Under the pieces are notes generated by a model, which searched no databases, was not told the origin of the DNA, and worked only from the letters and a program-made list of their open reading frames with translations. A program made the translations under genes and the position numbers. 62,349 nucleotides of DNA from an uncultured Bacteroidales bacterium. GTDB taxonomy: Bacteria > Bacteroidota > Bacteroidia > Bacteroidales > Muribaculaceae. The stretch covers positions 1 to 62,349 of the forward strand of contig CANOUR010000006.1 in assembly GCA_947570265.1 (NCBI GenBank), read 5' to 3'. This document shows positions 28,277 through 38,208 of the stretch, in pieces (position 1 is the stretch's first letter; the number at the start of each line of letters is the position of its first letter).

Positions 28277-29671
28277 ATGACGGTTGTCAACCAGCGCGGC
28301 CGATATGGTCGTTATATCAACAATTTGTTGACCACGAGCGATTTTTTCGTGGTCAACATGATTTACGCATTCGTGCTGCTGCTCACACCCACGGCGTGGC
28401 AGGGACATGTGCGCCTTGTCGGTGTGCTGGTCAACATTGCCTATCTCCCCGCGGCATGGTTTCTGCGGGAGATACGCAACGTGCGCACGATCCATATGGA
28501 TCACGTGCTGCTCAACGCTCTGAAAGCCGTAGGAGTACATGCACTTTTCTTCTTCTCACTATTATTCTTCCTCGAGATCGACAACGCCCCGTGGCGCGCT
28601 TACGCTGAATTTTATGGCGGTTGTTTCGTGGCGCTTCCACTTTGGTGGATCATCTCACGCATGTTTCTCAAAAAATTGCGTCGCAACGGGCGCAATTTCA
28701 GCCGGGTCGCTATTGTCGGCACAGGAGCCACAGCCCAGCGCCTGTGTGAGGAGATGCGTTCCGATGCCGGATTCGGCTATCGCGTGATGGGATTTATCGA
28801 CCGCTCGCTCGACTCTGATTTTCCGTGGCCTGAGCTCTACGCCGGCAATTTCGACGACATGGCCGCATGGGTAAAGGAAAAACGCATCGACCAGATTTTC
28901 TATACTATGTCGGGGGAAGATTTTCAGGCTATACACCGCACGATGACCGTAAGCGATGCTGAGATGGCACAATTCTTTTTTGTACCTCAGATGAGCCGTC
29001 ACATCACGCGAGCGTTTCAGATGCACTCCATCGGCGCGGTGCCTGCCATGACCGTGCGTGACAACCCACTCAGCTCGATAGTCAACCGCAGCATCAAACG
29101 TGCGTTCGACATCTTGTTCTCATCGCTTTTCCTGATCATATCGCCTGTTATATTCATTCCGGTCGCCATAGCCATCAAACTGTCATCACCCGGTCCGGTA
29201 TTTTTCCGACAACAACGCACCGGCTACAAAGGGCAGCCTTTCATGTGCCTTAAATTCCGGACAATGAAAGTCAATGCCGACGCCGATTCGCGTCAGGCAT
29301 CAAAGGACGACCCGCGTAAAACCCGCGTAGGCGACTTTCTCAGACGCACATCAATCGACGAGCTGCCGCAGTTCATCAACGTGCTCATGGGCGATATGAG
29401 CGTCGTAGGCCCACGCCCACACATGCTCGCCCACACCGAGCAATACAGCCAGATGATCGACAAATACATGGTGCGTCATCTGATAAAGCCCGGCATCACC
29501 GGATGGGCGCAGGTCAACGGTTACCGCGGACAGACAGAGCAACTATGGCAAATGGAACGGCGCGTTGAATTCGACGTGTGGTATATCGAGCACTGGTCAT
29601 TCCTGAGCGATCTCAAAATCATAGCCCGCACTGTTGTCAACGCTTTCCATGGAGAAGAAAACGCATTCTGA
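28277..29671 (+). CDS. Undecaprenyl-phosphate sugar-1-phosphate transferase (WbaP/WcaJ type)
   Basis: A 464-residue inner-membrane enzyme that starts surface polysaccharide units by moving a sugar-1-phosphate from a UDP-sugar to undecaprenyl phosphate. It has four or five N-terminal helices (to about residue 125), a nucleotide-binding-like middle domain (VAIVGTGATAQRLCEEM), and a C-terminal catalytic domain (about 270-464) with KRAFDILFS, the KFRTM basic motif, RRTSIDELPQ and VGPRPHM. Sugar specificity is unknown. No other capsule genes are nearby, so it may serve a distant locus. It overlaps the recQ start by 23 bases. Confidence 0.9.
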   Translation: MTVVNQRGRYGRYINNLLTTSDFFVVNMIYAFVLLLTPTAWQGHVRLVGVLVNIAYLPAAWFLREIRNVRTIHMDHVLLNALKAVGVHALFFFSLLFFLEIDNAPWRAYAEFYGGCFVALPLWWIISRMFLKKLRRNGRNFSRVAIVGTGATAQRLCEEMRSDAGFGYRVMGFIDRSLDSDFPWPELYAGNFDDMAAWVKEKRIDQIFYTMSGEDFQAIHRTMTVSDAEMAQFFFVPQMSRHITRAFQMHSIGAVPAMTVRDNPLSSIVNRSIKRAFDILFSSLFLIISPVIFIPVAIAIKLSSPGPVFFRQQRTGYKGQPFMCLKFRTMKVNADADSRQASKDDPRKTRVGDFLRRTSIDELPQFINVLMGDMSVVGPRPHMLAHTEQYSQMIDKYMVRHLIKPGITGWAQVNGYRGQTEQLWQMERRVEFDVWYIEHWSFLSDLKIIARTVVNAFHGEENAF

Positions 29672-31469
29672 CATTTCGTCAGCGGCACACGCACTGCTAC
29701 GGCGTTTCTACGGCTACGACTCGTTCCGGCCAATGCAGCTCGACATCATCACCGCTGCCATGCAGGGACGCGACACCCTTGTCATCATGCCCACGGGTGG
29801 AGGCAAATCAATGTGCTACCAGATGCCTGCACTGCTGGCCGACGGTGGTGTGGTGATAGTGGTCTCGCCGTTAATAGCACTTATGGACGATCAAGTGGCG
29901 GCACTTACAGCCAACGGCATCCCTGCTGCAGCTGTCCACTCACTCCACTCCGAAGCCGACAATCGCGCCGTTATGGACGCGCTGATGCAAGCCCGCGTCA
30001 AAGTGCTGTATATTTCCCCCGAACGTCTCATGACCGATATCGACCGTTGGTCATCATCGCTGCCGGTGCGTCTGTTTGCCATCGACGAAGCTCACTGCAT
30101 ATCGCAGTGGGGACATGATTTCCGCCCCGTCTACACCCAGCTGAGCATGCTCAAGAAATTGCGTCCCGATGTGCCGGTAATGGCGCTGACGGCTACCGCT
30201 GACCGCATTACCCGCGACGACATAGCGCGACAACTCGGGTTGGTAGATCCGGCTCGTTTCATGGCATCGTTCGACCGTCCCAACCTATCGCTCGCAGCCA
30301 TGATCAGCCCCACAAAGGCACGTAGGGTGAGCATCATTGCCGACATGATACGACGTCATCCGCTCGACTCAGGCATCGTATACTGTCTAAGCCGCAAGGC
30401 CACTGAGGAAATGGCGGCAGAGCTATCGGCTCGCGGATTCCGAGCCGCAGCCTATCATGCCGGATTGTCAGGCAGCACACGCAACCGCGTGCAGCGCGAC
30501 TTCATCGACGGGCATCTGCAAGCGATATGCGCCACTGTTGCATTCGGCATGGGCATCGACAAAAGCAATATACGCTGGGTCATACACAATAATCTGCCTG
30601 CCAACCTCGAGAGCTACTATCAGGAAATCGGCCGCGCAGGCCGAGACGGACTACCTGCCGAGACATTGCTTTTCTACTCTTTTGCAGACTTGATCACTCT
30701 CCGCAAATTTTCTGACGAAAGCGGCCGACGGGAAATCAACATGCAGAAACTTCAGCGCATGATGGACTATGCCGAGTCTCCGGTATGCCGTCGGCGCGTG
30801 CTTCTCAACTATTTCAATGAACCTGCATACACCGATTGCCACAACTGCGACGTGTGCCGCACTCCTCCGGAACGATTCGATGCAACACTTATCGTGCAGA
30901 AAGCACTGAGCGCCATAGTGCGCACTAGTGGCACAGCGTCGGTCAACATGATAATCGACATACTGCGCGGCACACCAGCCACCGACATAGTGCGCCGCTC
31001 ATGGCATCTGCTGCCGACATTCGGCGTAGGCCGCGATCTGCCGGCCGATCATTGGCGTGCATATTTGTCACAGATGCTTCAGATGGGACTTGTCGATATC
31101 GCATACGACGATTTCAACCACATGCGCATAACGCCCGCTGGCACAGAACTGCTCCGTGAACGGCGCAACATAGAATTAGCCCGCTACACCAGGCCGACTC
31201 CGAAAGCCTCACGCGCCACAAGCAAGCGCCGGGCCGACAACACCGGCGAAACAGATGAATCAATTCTATCAGCGCTCAAGAAACTACGCACCGAGGTGGC
31301 ACGTCGGGAAGGCGTTCCTCCCTACATCGTCTTCTCTGACAAAACGCTCCGCGACATGGCTCAACTGCGGCCACGCACACGCGAGGAATTTGCCGCTGTA
31401 GAGGGGGTCGGAGAACGAAAACTCGCACGCTACTGGAAAGAGTTCACCAACTTCTTCCTACACCACTGA
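29649..31469 (+). CDS. recQ: ATP-dependent DNA helicase RecQ
   Basis: A 3'-5' DNA helicase for recombination and replication-fork repair. The 606-residue protein has Walker A MPTGGGKSMCYQ (about 48-59), the DEAH box in FAIDEAHCISQWGHDFRP (about 143-160), helicase C-terminal motifs including the arginine-finger region QEIGRAGRDG, the zinc-binding Cys cluster (CRRRVLL then CHNCDVC), a winged helix, and an HRDC domain (about 535-606). ATG 29649 is chosen over TTG 29634. It lies partly inside the preceding gene, consistent with coupling. Confidence 0.95.
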   Translation: MEKKTHSDISSAAHALLRRFYGYDSFRPMQLDIITAAMQGRDTLVIMPTGGGKSMCYQMPALLADGGVVIVVSPLIALMDDQVAALTANGIPAAAVHSLHSEADNRAVMDALMQARVKVLYISPERLMTDIDRWSSSLPVRLFAIDEAHCISQWGHDFRPVYTQLSMLKKLRPDVPVMALTATADRITRDDIARQLGLVDPARFMASFDRPNLSLAAMISPTKARRVSIIADMIRRHPLDSGIVYCLSRKATEEMAAELSARGFRAAAYHAGLSGSTRNRVQRDFIDGHLQAICATVAFGMGIDKSNIRWVIHNNLPANLESYYQEIGRAGRDGLPAETLLFYSFADLITLRKFSDESGRREINMQKLQRMMDYAESPVCRRRVLLNYFNEPAYTDCHNCDVCRTPPERFDATLIVQKALSAIVRTSGTASVNMIIDILRGTPATDIVRRSWHLLPTFGVGRDLPADHWRAYLSQMLQMGLVDIAYDDFNHMRITPAGTELLRERRNIELARYTRPTPKASRATSKRRADNTGETDESILSALKKLRTEVARREGVPPYIVFSDKTLRDMAQLRPRTREEFAAVEGVGERKLARYWKEFTNFFLHH

Positions 31470-31556
31470 CACCTGCGGTACGCATCTCACGAAACCGCCA
31501 CATAAAGGAATCCGCACATATTTTTCAACATATTAGATCGCAAACGCTCAATAAAA

Positions 31557-31588
31557 TTTGGAAATTTTGCGATATATCGGTAATTTCG
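31557..31588 (+). promoter_or_regulatory. Promoter for aspA (variant -7)
   Basis: TTTG (31557-31560), a 20-base spacer and TAATTTCG (31581-31588), one mismatch from TAnnTTTG. The leader of about 72 bases contains AAAGGAG followed by a possible 9-codon frame (GTG 31620 to TAA 31649), for which I claim no function. Confidence 0.55.
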
Positions 31589-31666
31589 CCGAATTAAATC
31601 GCCCCGCCATCACAAAGGAGTGATTATCATAAAAAGAACGAGACTTTAAATACCAAATATCATATC

Positions 31667-33100
31667 ATGGAAACAAAATGCAACGCCGGATTCCGCGTTG
31701 AATCCGACCTGATCGGCGCACGCGAGGTGCCCGAATGCGCACTCTACGGAGTTCAGACCCTCCGTGGCATCGAGAACTTCGAAATCAGCAAATTCCATCT
31801 CAACGAATATCCTGCGTTCATCAAGGGATTGGCCATCACCAAAATGGCCGCAGCCCGCGCAAACCACCAGCTCGGTCTGCTCACCGACGAGCAGGCAAAA
31901 GCTATCGAGCAGGCATGCCAGGAAATCATCGACGGACAGCACCACGAACACTTCCCCGTCGACATGATACAGGGCGGTGCCGGAACCACCACCAACATGA
32001 ACGCCAATGAGGTGATCGCCAACCGCGCTCTCGAAATAATGGGACACAAACGCGGCGAATACCAGTATTGCTCACCTAACGACCACGTGAACTGCGCACA
32101 GTCGACCAATGACGCTTATCCCTGCGCCATACACATCGGCATGTACTTCTCTCACCTGCGCTTCGTCGAACACTACAAGACCCTCATTGCATCTTTCCGC
32201 CGCAAGGCCGATGAGTTTGCCAACATCATCAAGATGGGACGCACTCAGCTTGAAGATGCCGTGCCCATGACCCTCGGCCAGACATTCAGCGGTTTCGCAG
32301 CCATCCTCACCGACGAGATCAAGCATCTCAACGAAGCAGCCGACGACTTCCTCACCGTCAACATGGGCGCTACAGCAATCGGCACAGGCATATGCGCCGA
32401 GCCCGGATACTCTGAGAAGTGCATCAAGGCTCTGCGCGACATCACAGGCTGGGACATCAAGATAGCCGAAGATCTCGTAGGTGCCACCTCCGACACATCC
32501 TGCCTCGTAGGCTATGCATCTGCCCTCAAACGCATCGCCGTGAAGATGAACAAAATATGCAACGATCTCCGTCTGCTCGCAAGCGGTCCCCGCTGCGGCC
32601 TCGGCGAGTTCAATCTTCCTGCCATGCAACCCGGATCATCCATCATGCCGGGCAAGGTCAATCCCGTCATTCCCGAGGTGATGAACCAGATCTGCTACAA
32701 GGTTATCGGCAACGAACTCTGCGTCACCATGTCAGGCGAAGCCGCCCAGATGGAGCTCAACGCAATGGAACCTGTCATGGCACAGTGCGACTTCGAATCA
32801 GTCGATCTTATGATCAACGGCTTTGAGACTCTGCGCACACGCTGCATCGATGGCATCACTGCCAACGTTGACCGCTGCACCGCCCATGTCCACAACAGCA
32901 TTGGCGTTGTCACCGCCCTCAACCCCGTAATCGGCTACAAAAACTCTACCAAAATCGCCAAAGAAGCACTCGAGACAGGCCGCAGCGTCTACGACCTCGT
33001 ACTTGAGCACGGCATCCTCACCAAGAAGGATCTCGACACCATTCTCTCACCCGAGAATATGATCAAGCCCGTCAAGCTCGACATCAAACCTCTGAAATAA
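31667..33100 (+). CDS. aspA: Aspartate ammonia-lyase
   Basis: Reversibly deaminates L-aspartate to fumarate and ammonia, feeding fumarate respiration in anaerobes. The 477-residue length is typical. The superfamily signature is GSSIMPGKVNPVIPE, and further substrate-site regions are GAGTTTNMNANEV, STNDAYPCAIH and GRTQLEDAVPMTLGQ; these separate AspA from fumarase C less sharply than a tree would. No dcu transporter or asparaginase is adjacent. Two hairpins downstream should end the transcript. Confidence 0.92.
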   Translation: METKCNAGFRVESDLIGAREVPECALYGVQTLRGIENFEISKFHLNEYPAFIKGLAITKMAAARANHQLGLLTDEQAKAIEQACQEIIDGQHHEHFPVDMIQGGAGTTTNMNANEVIANRALEIMGHKRGEYQYCSPNDHVNCAQSTNDAYPCAIHIGMYFSHLRFVEHYKTLIASFRRKADEFANIIKMGRTQLEDAVPMTLGQTFSGFAAILTDEIKHLNEAADDFLTVNMGATAIGTGICAEPGYSEKCIKALRDITGWDIKIAEDLVGATSDTSCLVGYASALKRIAVKMNKICNDLRLLASGPRCGLGEFNLPAMQPGSSIMPGKVNPVIPEVMNQICYKVIGNELCVTMSGEAAQMELNAMEPVMAQCDFESVDLMINGFETLRTRCIDGITANVDRCTAHVHNSIGVVTALNPVIGYKNSTKIAKEALETGRSVYDLVLEHGILTKKDLDTILSPENMIKPVKLDIKPLK

Positions 33101-33121
33101 TCCCATATCATCCGCCTATAG

Positions 33122-33157
33122 CAAGAGCGCGTCCCATCACTCAGGGGCGCGCTCTTG
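33122..33157. terminator. Hairpin downstream of aspA
   Basis: CAAGAGCGCG (33122-33131) pairs with CGCGCTCTTG (33148-33157), and flanking CCC/GGG extends the stem after a 1-base bulge. No T-run follows directly, so it may act with the next hairpin or stabilise the mRNA end. Confidence 0.65.
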
Positions 33158-33163
33158 TCAATT

Positions 33164-33200
33164 AACGTGATTTCTTATATCGGAATCACGTTCTTTTTAT
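33164..33200 (+). terminator. Second terminator downstream of aspA
   Basis: AACGTGATT (33164-33172) and AATCACGTT (33184-33192) form a perfect 9-bp stem followed by CTTTTTAT. This is a good intrinsic terminator for aspA; its symmetry also allows an operator for the catalase gene. Confidence 0.7.
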
Positions 33201-33277
33201 TTCGTGAACATCAGAAGAGATTATGGCGTTTTACTTCCGATTTACTGATTTACTGACCCTAACCTCATTATGATTGT

Positions 33278-34789
33278 ATGGACAAGAAACGACTTACATC
33301 TGTAAACGGCCGCCCTATTGCCGACAACCAGAATGTTCAGACAGCAGGACTTCGTGGGCCTGTCACCGTTCAGGATCCCTGGTATATCGAAAAAATCTCG
33401 CATTTTGACCGTGAAGTGATTCCAGAACGGCGCATGCACGCCAAGGGATCGGGAGCTTTCGGCACATTCACTGTCACCGATGACCTGTCGGACTTCACAC
33501 GGGCATCTATCTTTTCCCATAAGGGAAAACAAACACCATGCCTCGTAAGATTTTCCACAGTGGCGGGAGAGCGTGGAGCTGCCGATGCCGAACGCGACAT
33601 ACGCGGCTTTGCAATCAAGTTCTACACCGACCAAGGCAACTGGGATCTTGTGGGCAACAACACCCCGGTGTTTTTTCTGCGCGACCCGCTCAAGTTTCCC
33701 GACCTCAACCATGCCATCAAACGCGATCCACGCACTGGCATGCGCAATCCGACAAGCAACTGGGACTTCTGGACACTTCTGCCCGAAGCGCTCCATCAAA
33801 TCACCATCACGATGTCGCCTCGCGGCATTCCGGCTTCGTTCCGTCACATGCATGGATTCGGAAGCCACACCTATAGTTTCATTAACCGCGATAACAAACG
33901 CACATGGGTGAAATTCCACTTCCGCACCATGCAGGGTATACGCAATCTTACCGACAAAGAGGCCGAAGCCATCATTGCCAAGGATCGCGAATCACATCAG
34001 CGTGACTTGTTCGACGCGATCGAACGCGGAGATTTCCCCCGATGGAAACTGCAAGTGCAGCTGATGACAGAGGATGAAGCCCGCGACTACCATATCAATC
34101 CGTTTGACCTCACAAAAGTGTGGTATCACAAAGATTTTCCGTTGCGCGATGTCGGCATACTCGAGCTCAACCGCAACCCCGAGAATTTCTTCGCTGAAAT
34201 AGAGCAGGCGGCATTCAATCCCATGAACATAGTCGACGGCATCGGATTCTCCCCCGACAAAATGCTGCAGGGACGCCTGTTTTCCTACGGCGATGCCCAA
34301 CGCTACCGCCTTGGCGTCAATCACAATCTCATTCCCGTCAATCAGCCCAAATGCCCATTTCATTCCTATCATCGCGACGGAAAAATGCGCACCGATGGAA
34401 ATTACGGCGCCACTGTGGCCTACGAGCCCAACAGCTTCGGCGAATGGAAAGACGACCCATCTCTCAAAGAACCACCGATGGAAGTGAATGGCGATGTCTA
34501 CAACTACGACGAACGGCTCTATGACAATGATTATTACACTCAGCCGGGAAAACTATGGCGCTTGATGTCTGACGAGGATAAATCTGCGACATGCGACAAC
34601 ACTGCCGCACAGATGAAAGGAGTACCGCTGTTTATAATGCAACGCCATGTCAGAGCGTGCCATAACGCCGATCCCGAATATGGCCGGATGCTTGCCGACG
34701 CTCTCGGCCTGGATCTCGCAGAAGCGCTTACAGCCGAAGATCCAGCCCACCCCAGCTGGGACACAAGATCGACCACACGCGAGTCATGA
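33278..34789 (+). CDS. katA: Monofunctional heme catalase
   Basis: Degrades hydrogen peroxide. The 503-residue small-subunit clade catalase has distal His54 in [12 protein letters not shown], the distal Asn region, a heme-binding [12 protein letters not shown] containing the proximal Tyr, and the N-terminal [14 protein letters not shown] opening. It is monocistronic between two terminators. An 8-bp tandem repeat, GATTTACT twice at 33239-33254, lies 24 bases ahead of the start and may be regulatory. No good -7 element was found. Confidence 0.96.
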   Translation: MDKKRLTSVNGRPIADNQNVQTAGLRGPVTVQDPWYIEKISHFDREVIPERRMHAKGSGAFGTFTVTDDLSDFTRASIFSHKGKQTPCLVRFSTVAGERGAADAERDIRGFAIKFYTDQGNWDLVGNNTPVFFLRDPLKFPDLNHAIKRDPRTGMRNPTSNWDFWTLLPEALHQITITMSPRGIPASFRHMHGFGSHTYSFINRDNKRTWVKFHFRTMQGIRNLTDKEAEAIIAKDRESHQRDLFDAIERGDFPRWKLQVQLMTEDEARDYHINPFDLTKVWYHKDFPLRDVGILELNRNPENFFAEIEQAAFNPMNIVDGIGFSPDKMLQGRLFSYGDAQRYRLGVNHNLIPVNQPKCPFHSYHRDGKMRTDGNYGATVAYEPNSFGEWKDDPSLKEPPMEVNGDVYNYDERLYDNDYYTQPGKLWRLMSDEDKSATCDNTAAQMKGVPLFIMQRHVRACHNADPEYGRMLADALGLDLAEALTAEDPAHPSWDTRSTTRES

Positions 34790-34795
34790 TACACA

Positions 34796-34840
34796 AATCC
34801 GCACCCATGATACACGTCACGGGTGCGGATTCCTGTTTTA
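34796..34840. terminator. Bidirectional terminator between katA and the transglutaminase gene
   Basis: AATCCGCACCC (34796-34806) and GGGTGCGGATT (34821-34831) form a perfect 11-bp stem, followed by CCTGTTTTATATT on the plus strand. It sits between convergent genes and can serve both. Confidence 0.8.
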
Positions 34841-34852
34841 TATTACTTCATC

Positions 34853-37462
34853 TCATTTCGTAGCACGCAAGATCGACGCCAAACGCGCTCCGAGACCAAT
34901 CGTGTAGCCCTGGGTGAGATGCACGACACGATTGAACGTGTCAGCCACGATAAATACGGGCAATGACTCTGTGGCCAGACGCTGGTTAGCGACAATCTCA
35001 CGCATTATAGCCCCATCGGTATCTATGCCCCAATGGAGATTTGAAGGCATCGACGGGAAAAGCGACGGATCGAAACGGCGTGCCATATCTGCGTCGGAGA
35101 ACAAAACTACCATCTGCGCGCCTGTTGCCTCGAGTTCAGCCGCCGCAGCTGCAATATCGTTGAGCGCATGAGCCGAGGGCTCGTGACCGGCAGCAATCAC
35201 ACCGAGCACATAAAATCCACGCCCTGTAGTCGACAGCAGACTGCGCGGGGCTGTCGAATCCTCATTCATCGGAGTATACAGATTCTCGGAATTGAAATTG
35301 CCGATTACCTCGAGCGCCGAATCGTCATGACGCACATTTATCTTCCGCTCAGCCTGCTCACCTTCGGAAAGATTGAAAATCTCGGAACGGGCAAGCACGC
35401 TGCCATCGGCGAGACGCTGTCCGGTGGTGAGCATATACTGTCCGGCCGGAATCGATGCAAAAACCTTATTGACGTGCTCGGGTGAATAGAAGTCATCGAA
35501 ATCCATCAGCTGCGGCACACCGTCGACAATTCTCGACAATGAGAAGTGCATAAAATATTTAGGTGCATGAGAGGGATCTGCGGCAGTGAGACGGAGCGAA
35601 GCCTTGGGCACTGAACGTGCAGGCTCTTCCGCCTTGTCGAAATCGACATCTATCCACTGACCTGAGCCATCGGCTGCGAGATACTCGACTGCACCGGTGA
35701 CCGGGTGAACCCTCGCCGGAATGCCGAATGCCCTGGCGCCGCTGACAAAAAACAGATAGCGGTTGAAATCATCGGCGACACGGGTGCGCATCACGGCATC
35801 GGCACGCATCTCAAACTGATGGGGATTGCCCGCATTATCAACCGCGACGCTGTCGGCCACCCATTTAACCCATGCCGCAGGATCTTCGCCGAAATGACGA
35901 ACCGTTGCCGCGGGGAAAGCATTACGTATATATCCACGCGAGGGCGCGAGCGGCTCCCAGACCACCCGGGGTGAAAGCACGTAGCTGAAATATGTAGCCG
36001 AATCGATCGCAGCATACGGACGCGGCAATTCCGCTATATTGGCAGGCGTGTTCGACAATGCGTCCTCAACGACCTCAGGAGTGATGTCACAAAGATCCTT
36101 TTCAGTCATGGCATCGATCATCGCCACAGCTCTCTTCCGTTCAGACGGAGAAAGCGACCCCAACATTGCCACAAGTCGGCGATGGTTGCCGCGCGCCCCA
36201 TTTAGCATCCGGGCTGCACGACCGTTGTCAATGCCGGCTTCACGGGCAAACGCCTCAATGTCAGCCTGGGTTGCGAAAGTTGCTATATATGCAGCTCGTA
36301 TTGAGTCTTCATGAGCCTTACGGGCTTCGTTATGTGCAATCTGCTCCGGCGTGGCCTTGGGAAGCGAGGCTGACAGAGGCGGAGGCACGAGATCGAGATC
36401 GATGGCAAACTCTGTTGATCCATCTTTATCAAGACACAGATCGACAACCGGAGCTGTAACCGGATTGACCTTTACAAAGCCAAAACGTTTGCCGTCCGTA
36501 GCCCACACCACCATGTCGCCATGTCCGCATATGAACGATGCCTTTCCGTCGGCATCGCTTCGTTTTGTCACGAATGGAAAATACTGGGCATAGTTATAGA
36601 TATTAAACGTCACGTCGGCATTTTCCACGGCGCGGCCATCGGCATCGATCACACGCACCGCCACAGTTCCTGTGGGAGCATAGTTGGATGTGATGTTGAT
36701 GTCTGTTGTCAACGGTGTGGTGCGGAGCACCTCTTCCGACCCGTCATATGCGCCGAACACCTTGGTCTGCATGAGCATTCCTCGCGAAGCCGGCTCGTTG
36801 AACCATGCAAGGTTAAGAATCGGCTCAGGCTCGCACGCTCCGAGAAACCACCATTTGCCATCGGCCCAGGCCTCGACCCAAGCATGATTGTCGTCGGTGT
36901 GAGCCCAACGCGTGGTGTATACCTGACGTGCAGGAATACCGACAGCACGCAGCGCGGCGACAGTGAATGTCGACTCCTCGCCACAGCGTCCGACGGCATT
37001 GCTCACCGTGGCCAACGGCGTGGAGGTGCGCGGGTCTGATGGCCGGTAGCTGACCTTTTCGTGACACCAGTGATTCACCTCAAGAATCGCATCGGCCATC
37101 GACATACCCTTTATACGGGGTAACAGCTCATTGAAAAATACAGTGCGGCTGCTATCAAGAGCCTCATTGTTTATGCGCAGTGGCAGCACAAAATGGCGAA
37201 ATTCACGTTCAGGCACATTCCAGCCGAGAGAATCGACGGCATCATAAGCGATGTCGACACTCTGACGGAAAAATTCGGGCGAATGAGCCGTGATATCGGG
37301 CAACGGCATATAGCGGTAGAGCCATTCAAGCGATGCCTGTCGCGAAGCATCATCCATCGGCTGCGACTTCACCTGACGCAGCAGATCCTCACGCGGGCCG
37401 GCCGAGGCCGATGCAATTGCCAGCACTGACAGCAGAGCGGCATAGATGCGTTTGATTTTCAT
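34853..37462 (-). CDS. Secreted transglutaminase-like multidomain protein
   Basis: An 869-residue exported protein. The signal peptide (1-21) is followed by a transglutaminase-like papain-fold domain with an apparent catalytic triad of Cys160 (VGRCGEES), His193 (DDNHAW) and Asp201 (WADGKW). Then come a beta-rich carboxypeptidase-regulatory-like domain (GTVAVRVIDADGRAVENADV), a helical region, a second transglutaminase-like segment (about 520-600) and a C-terminal thioredoxin-fold domain (about 745-869) lacking a CxxC pair. It may be a peptidase or peptide-bond remodeller. It is the last gene of the fucosidase-cutC operon, its start touching the cutC stop. Confidence 0.8.
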   Translation of the reverse strand: MKIKRIYAALLSVLAIASASAGPREDLLRQVKSQPMDDASRQASLEWLYRYMPLPDITAHSPEFFRQSVDIAYDAVDSLGWNVPEREFRHFVLPLRINNEALDSSRTVFFNELLPRIKGMSMADAILEVNHWCHEKVSYRPSDPRTSTPLATVSNAVGRCGEESTFTVAALRAVGIPARQVYTTRWAHTDDNHAWVEAWADGKWWFLGACEPEPILNLAWFNEPASRGMLMQTKVFGAYDGSEEVLRTTPLTTDINITSNYAPTGTVAVRVIDADGRAVENADVTFNIYNYAQYFPFVTKRSDADGKASFICGHGDMVVWATDGKRFGFVKVNPVTAPVVDLCLDKDGSTEFAIDLDLVPPPLSASLPKATPEQIAHNEARKAHEDSIRAAYIATFATQADIEAFAREAGIDNGRAARMLNGARGNHRRLVAMLGSLSPSERKRAVAMIDAMTEKDLCDITPEVVEDALSNTPANIAELPRPYAAIDSATYFSYVLSPRVVWEPLAPSRGYIRNAFPAATVRHFGEDPAAWVKWVADSVAVDNAGNPHQFEMRADAVMRTRVADDFNRYLFFVSGARAFGIPARVHPVTGAVEYLAADGSGQWIDVDFDKAEEPARSVPKASLRLTAADPSHAPKYFMHFSLSRIVDGVPQLMDFDDFYSPEHVNKVFASIPAGQYMLTTGQRLADGSVLARSEIFNLSEGEQAERKINVRHDDSALEVIGNFNSENLYTPMNEDSTAPRSLLSTTGRGFYVLGVIAAGHEPSAHALNDIAAAAAELEATGAQMVVLFSDADMARRFDPSLFPSMPSNLHWGIDTDGAIMREIVANQRLATESLPVFIVADTFNRVVHLTQGYTIGLGARLASILRATK

Positions 37463-38208
37463 TATTCAGCAAGCGATTTTATTGCGAGTAAAACTTTTTC
37501 AGGATCGGTCGACCGGCGCGTGTACTCATCAGCTCCGGGAGCTGACATGCTCACACCATCGCGACGAAACGCCATAGCACTTGGCGTATCCGACGAAAAT
37601 GTGCCATGGATCTCCCTTACACCGGTTGTTTCAGCTATCTGTCTGATGTTCGTCGGGTTGACCCCGCCTCCGGCCATAATGGATATGCGGTCGGCTGCAT
37701 AATCCACAAATTCACGCAGCCTCGCCGCTCCTGCAAGAGCATTGGCGGCCATACCTGATGTGAGAATCCGGTCGGCCAACGGCGCCAACAGGTCTATAGC
37801 CTCGAACGGATCGCGGCACATGTCGAAAGCCCTGTGAAATGTCACCGACATACCGTCGGCCGCAGCCACCCAGCGCTCAATCAGAGACATGTCGGGGCGA
37901 CCGTCAGGTGTGAGCGCCCCTATAACCACGCCATGCGCGCCACAATCACGCGACATGCGTATATCATCTTCTATCACAGCCGCTTCAGCAGCCGAATAGA
38001 CAAAATCGCCCGATCGTGGACGCACCAGTACATTTACCAGCGGGCCACCTCCGTCAACAGCCTGACGGATCACGGATGCTGTCGGAGTGAGCCCCCCGGC
38101 TTCGAGACCGGCACAAAGCTCTATACGTGCCGCACCGGCCATGCGGGCGGCGTCGACACTGGCGGCATCGCCGGTGCAGACTTCAATTAAAATCTGATGA
38201 TTGATCAT
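37462..38208 (-). CDS. cutC: CutC-family TIM-barrel protein
   Basis: A 248-residue cytoplasmic protein with the CutC opening LIEVCTGDAASVDAA, RIELCAGLEAGGLTPT, VRPRSGDFVYS, GVVIGALTPDG, VTFHRAFDM and IMAGGGVNPTNI, all hallmark strands of the family's TIM barrel. The old link to copper homeostasis is disputed, and the family may be enzymatic. It overlaps the fucosidase gene by 4 bases and the transglutaminase gene by 1 base, so its translation is coupled to both, which hints at a role in glycoprotein or sugar metabolism here. Confidence 0.93.
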   Translation of the reverse strand: MINHQILIEVCTGDAASVDAARMAGAARIELCAGLEAGGLTPTASVIRQAVDGGGPLVNVLVRPRSGDFVYSAAEAAVIEDDIRMSRDCGAHGVVIGALTPDGRPDMSLIERWVAAADGMSVTFHRAFDMCRDPFEAIDLLAPLADRILTSGMAANALAGAARLREFVDYAADRISIMAGGGVNPTNIRQIAETTGVREIHGTFSSDTPSAMAFRRDGVSMSAPGADEYTRRSTDPEKVLLAIKSLAE

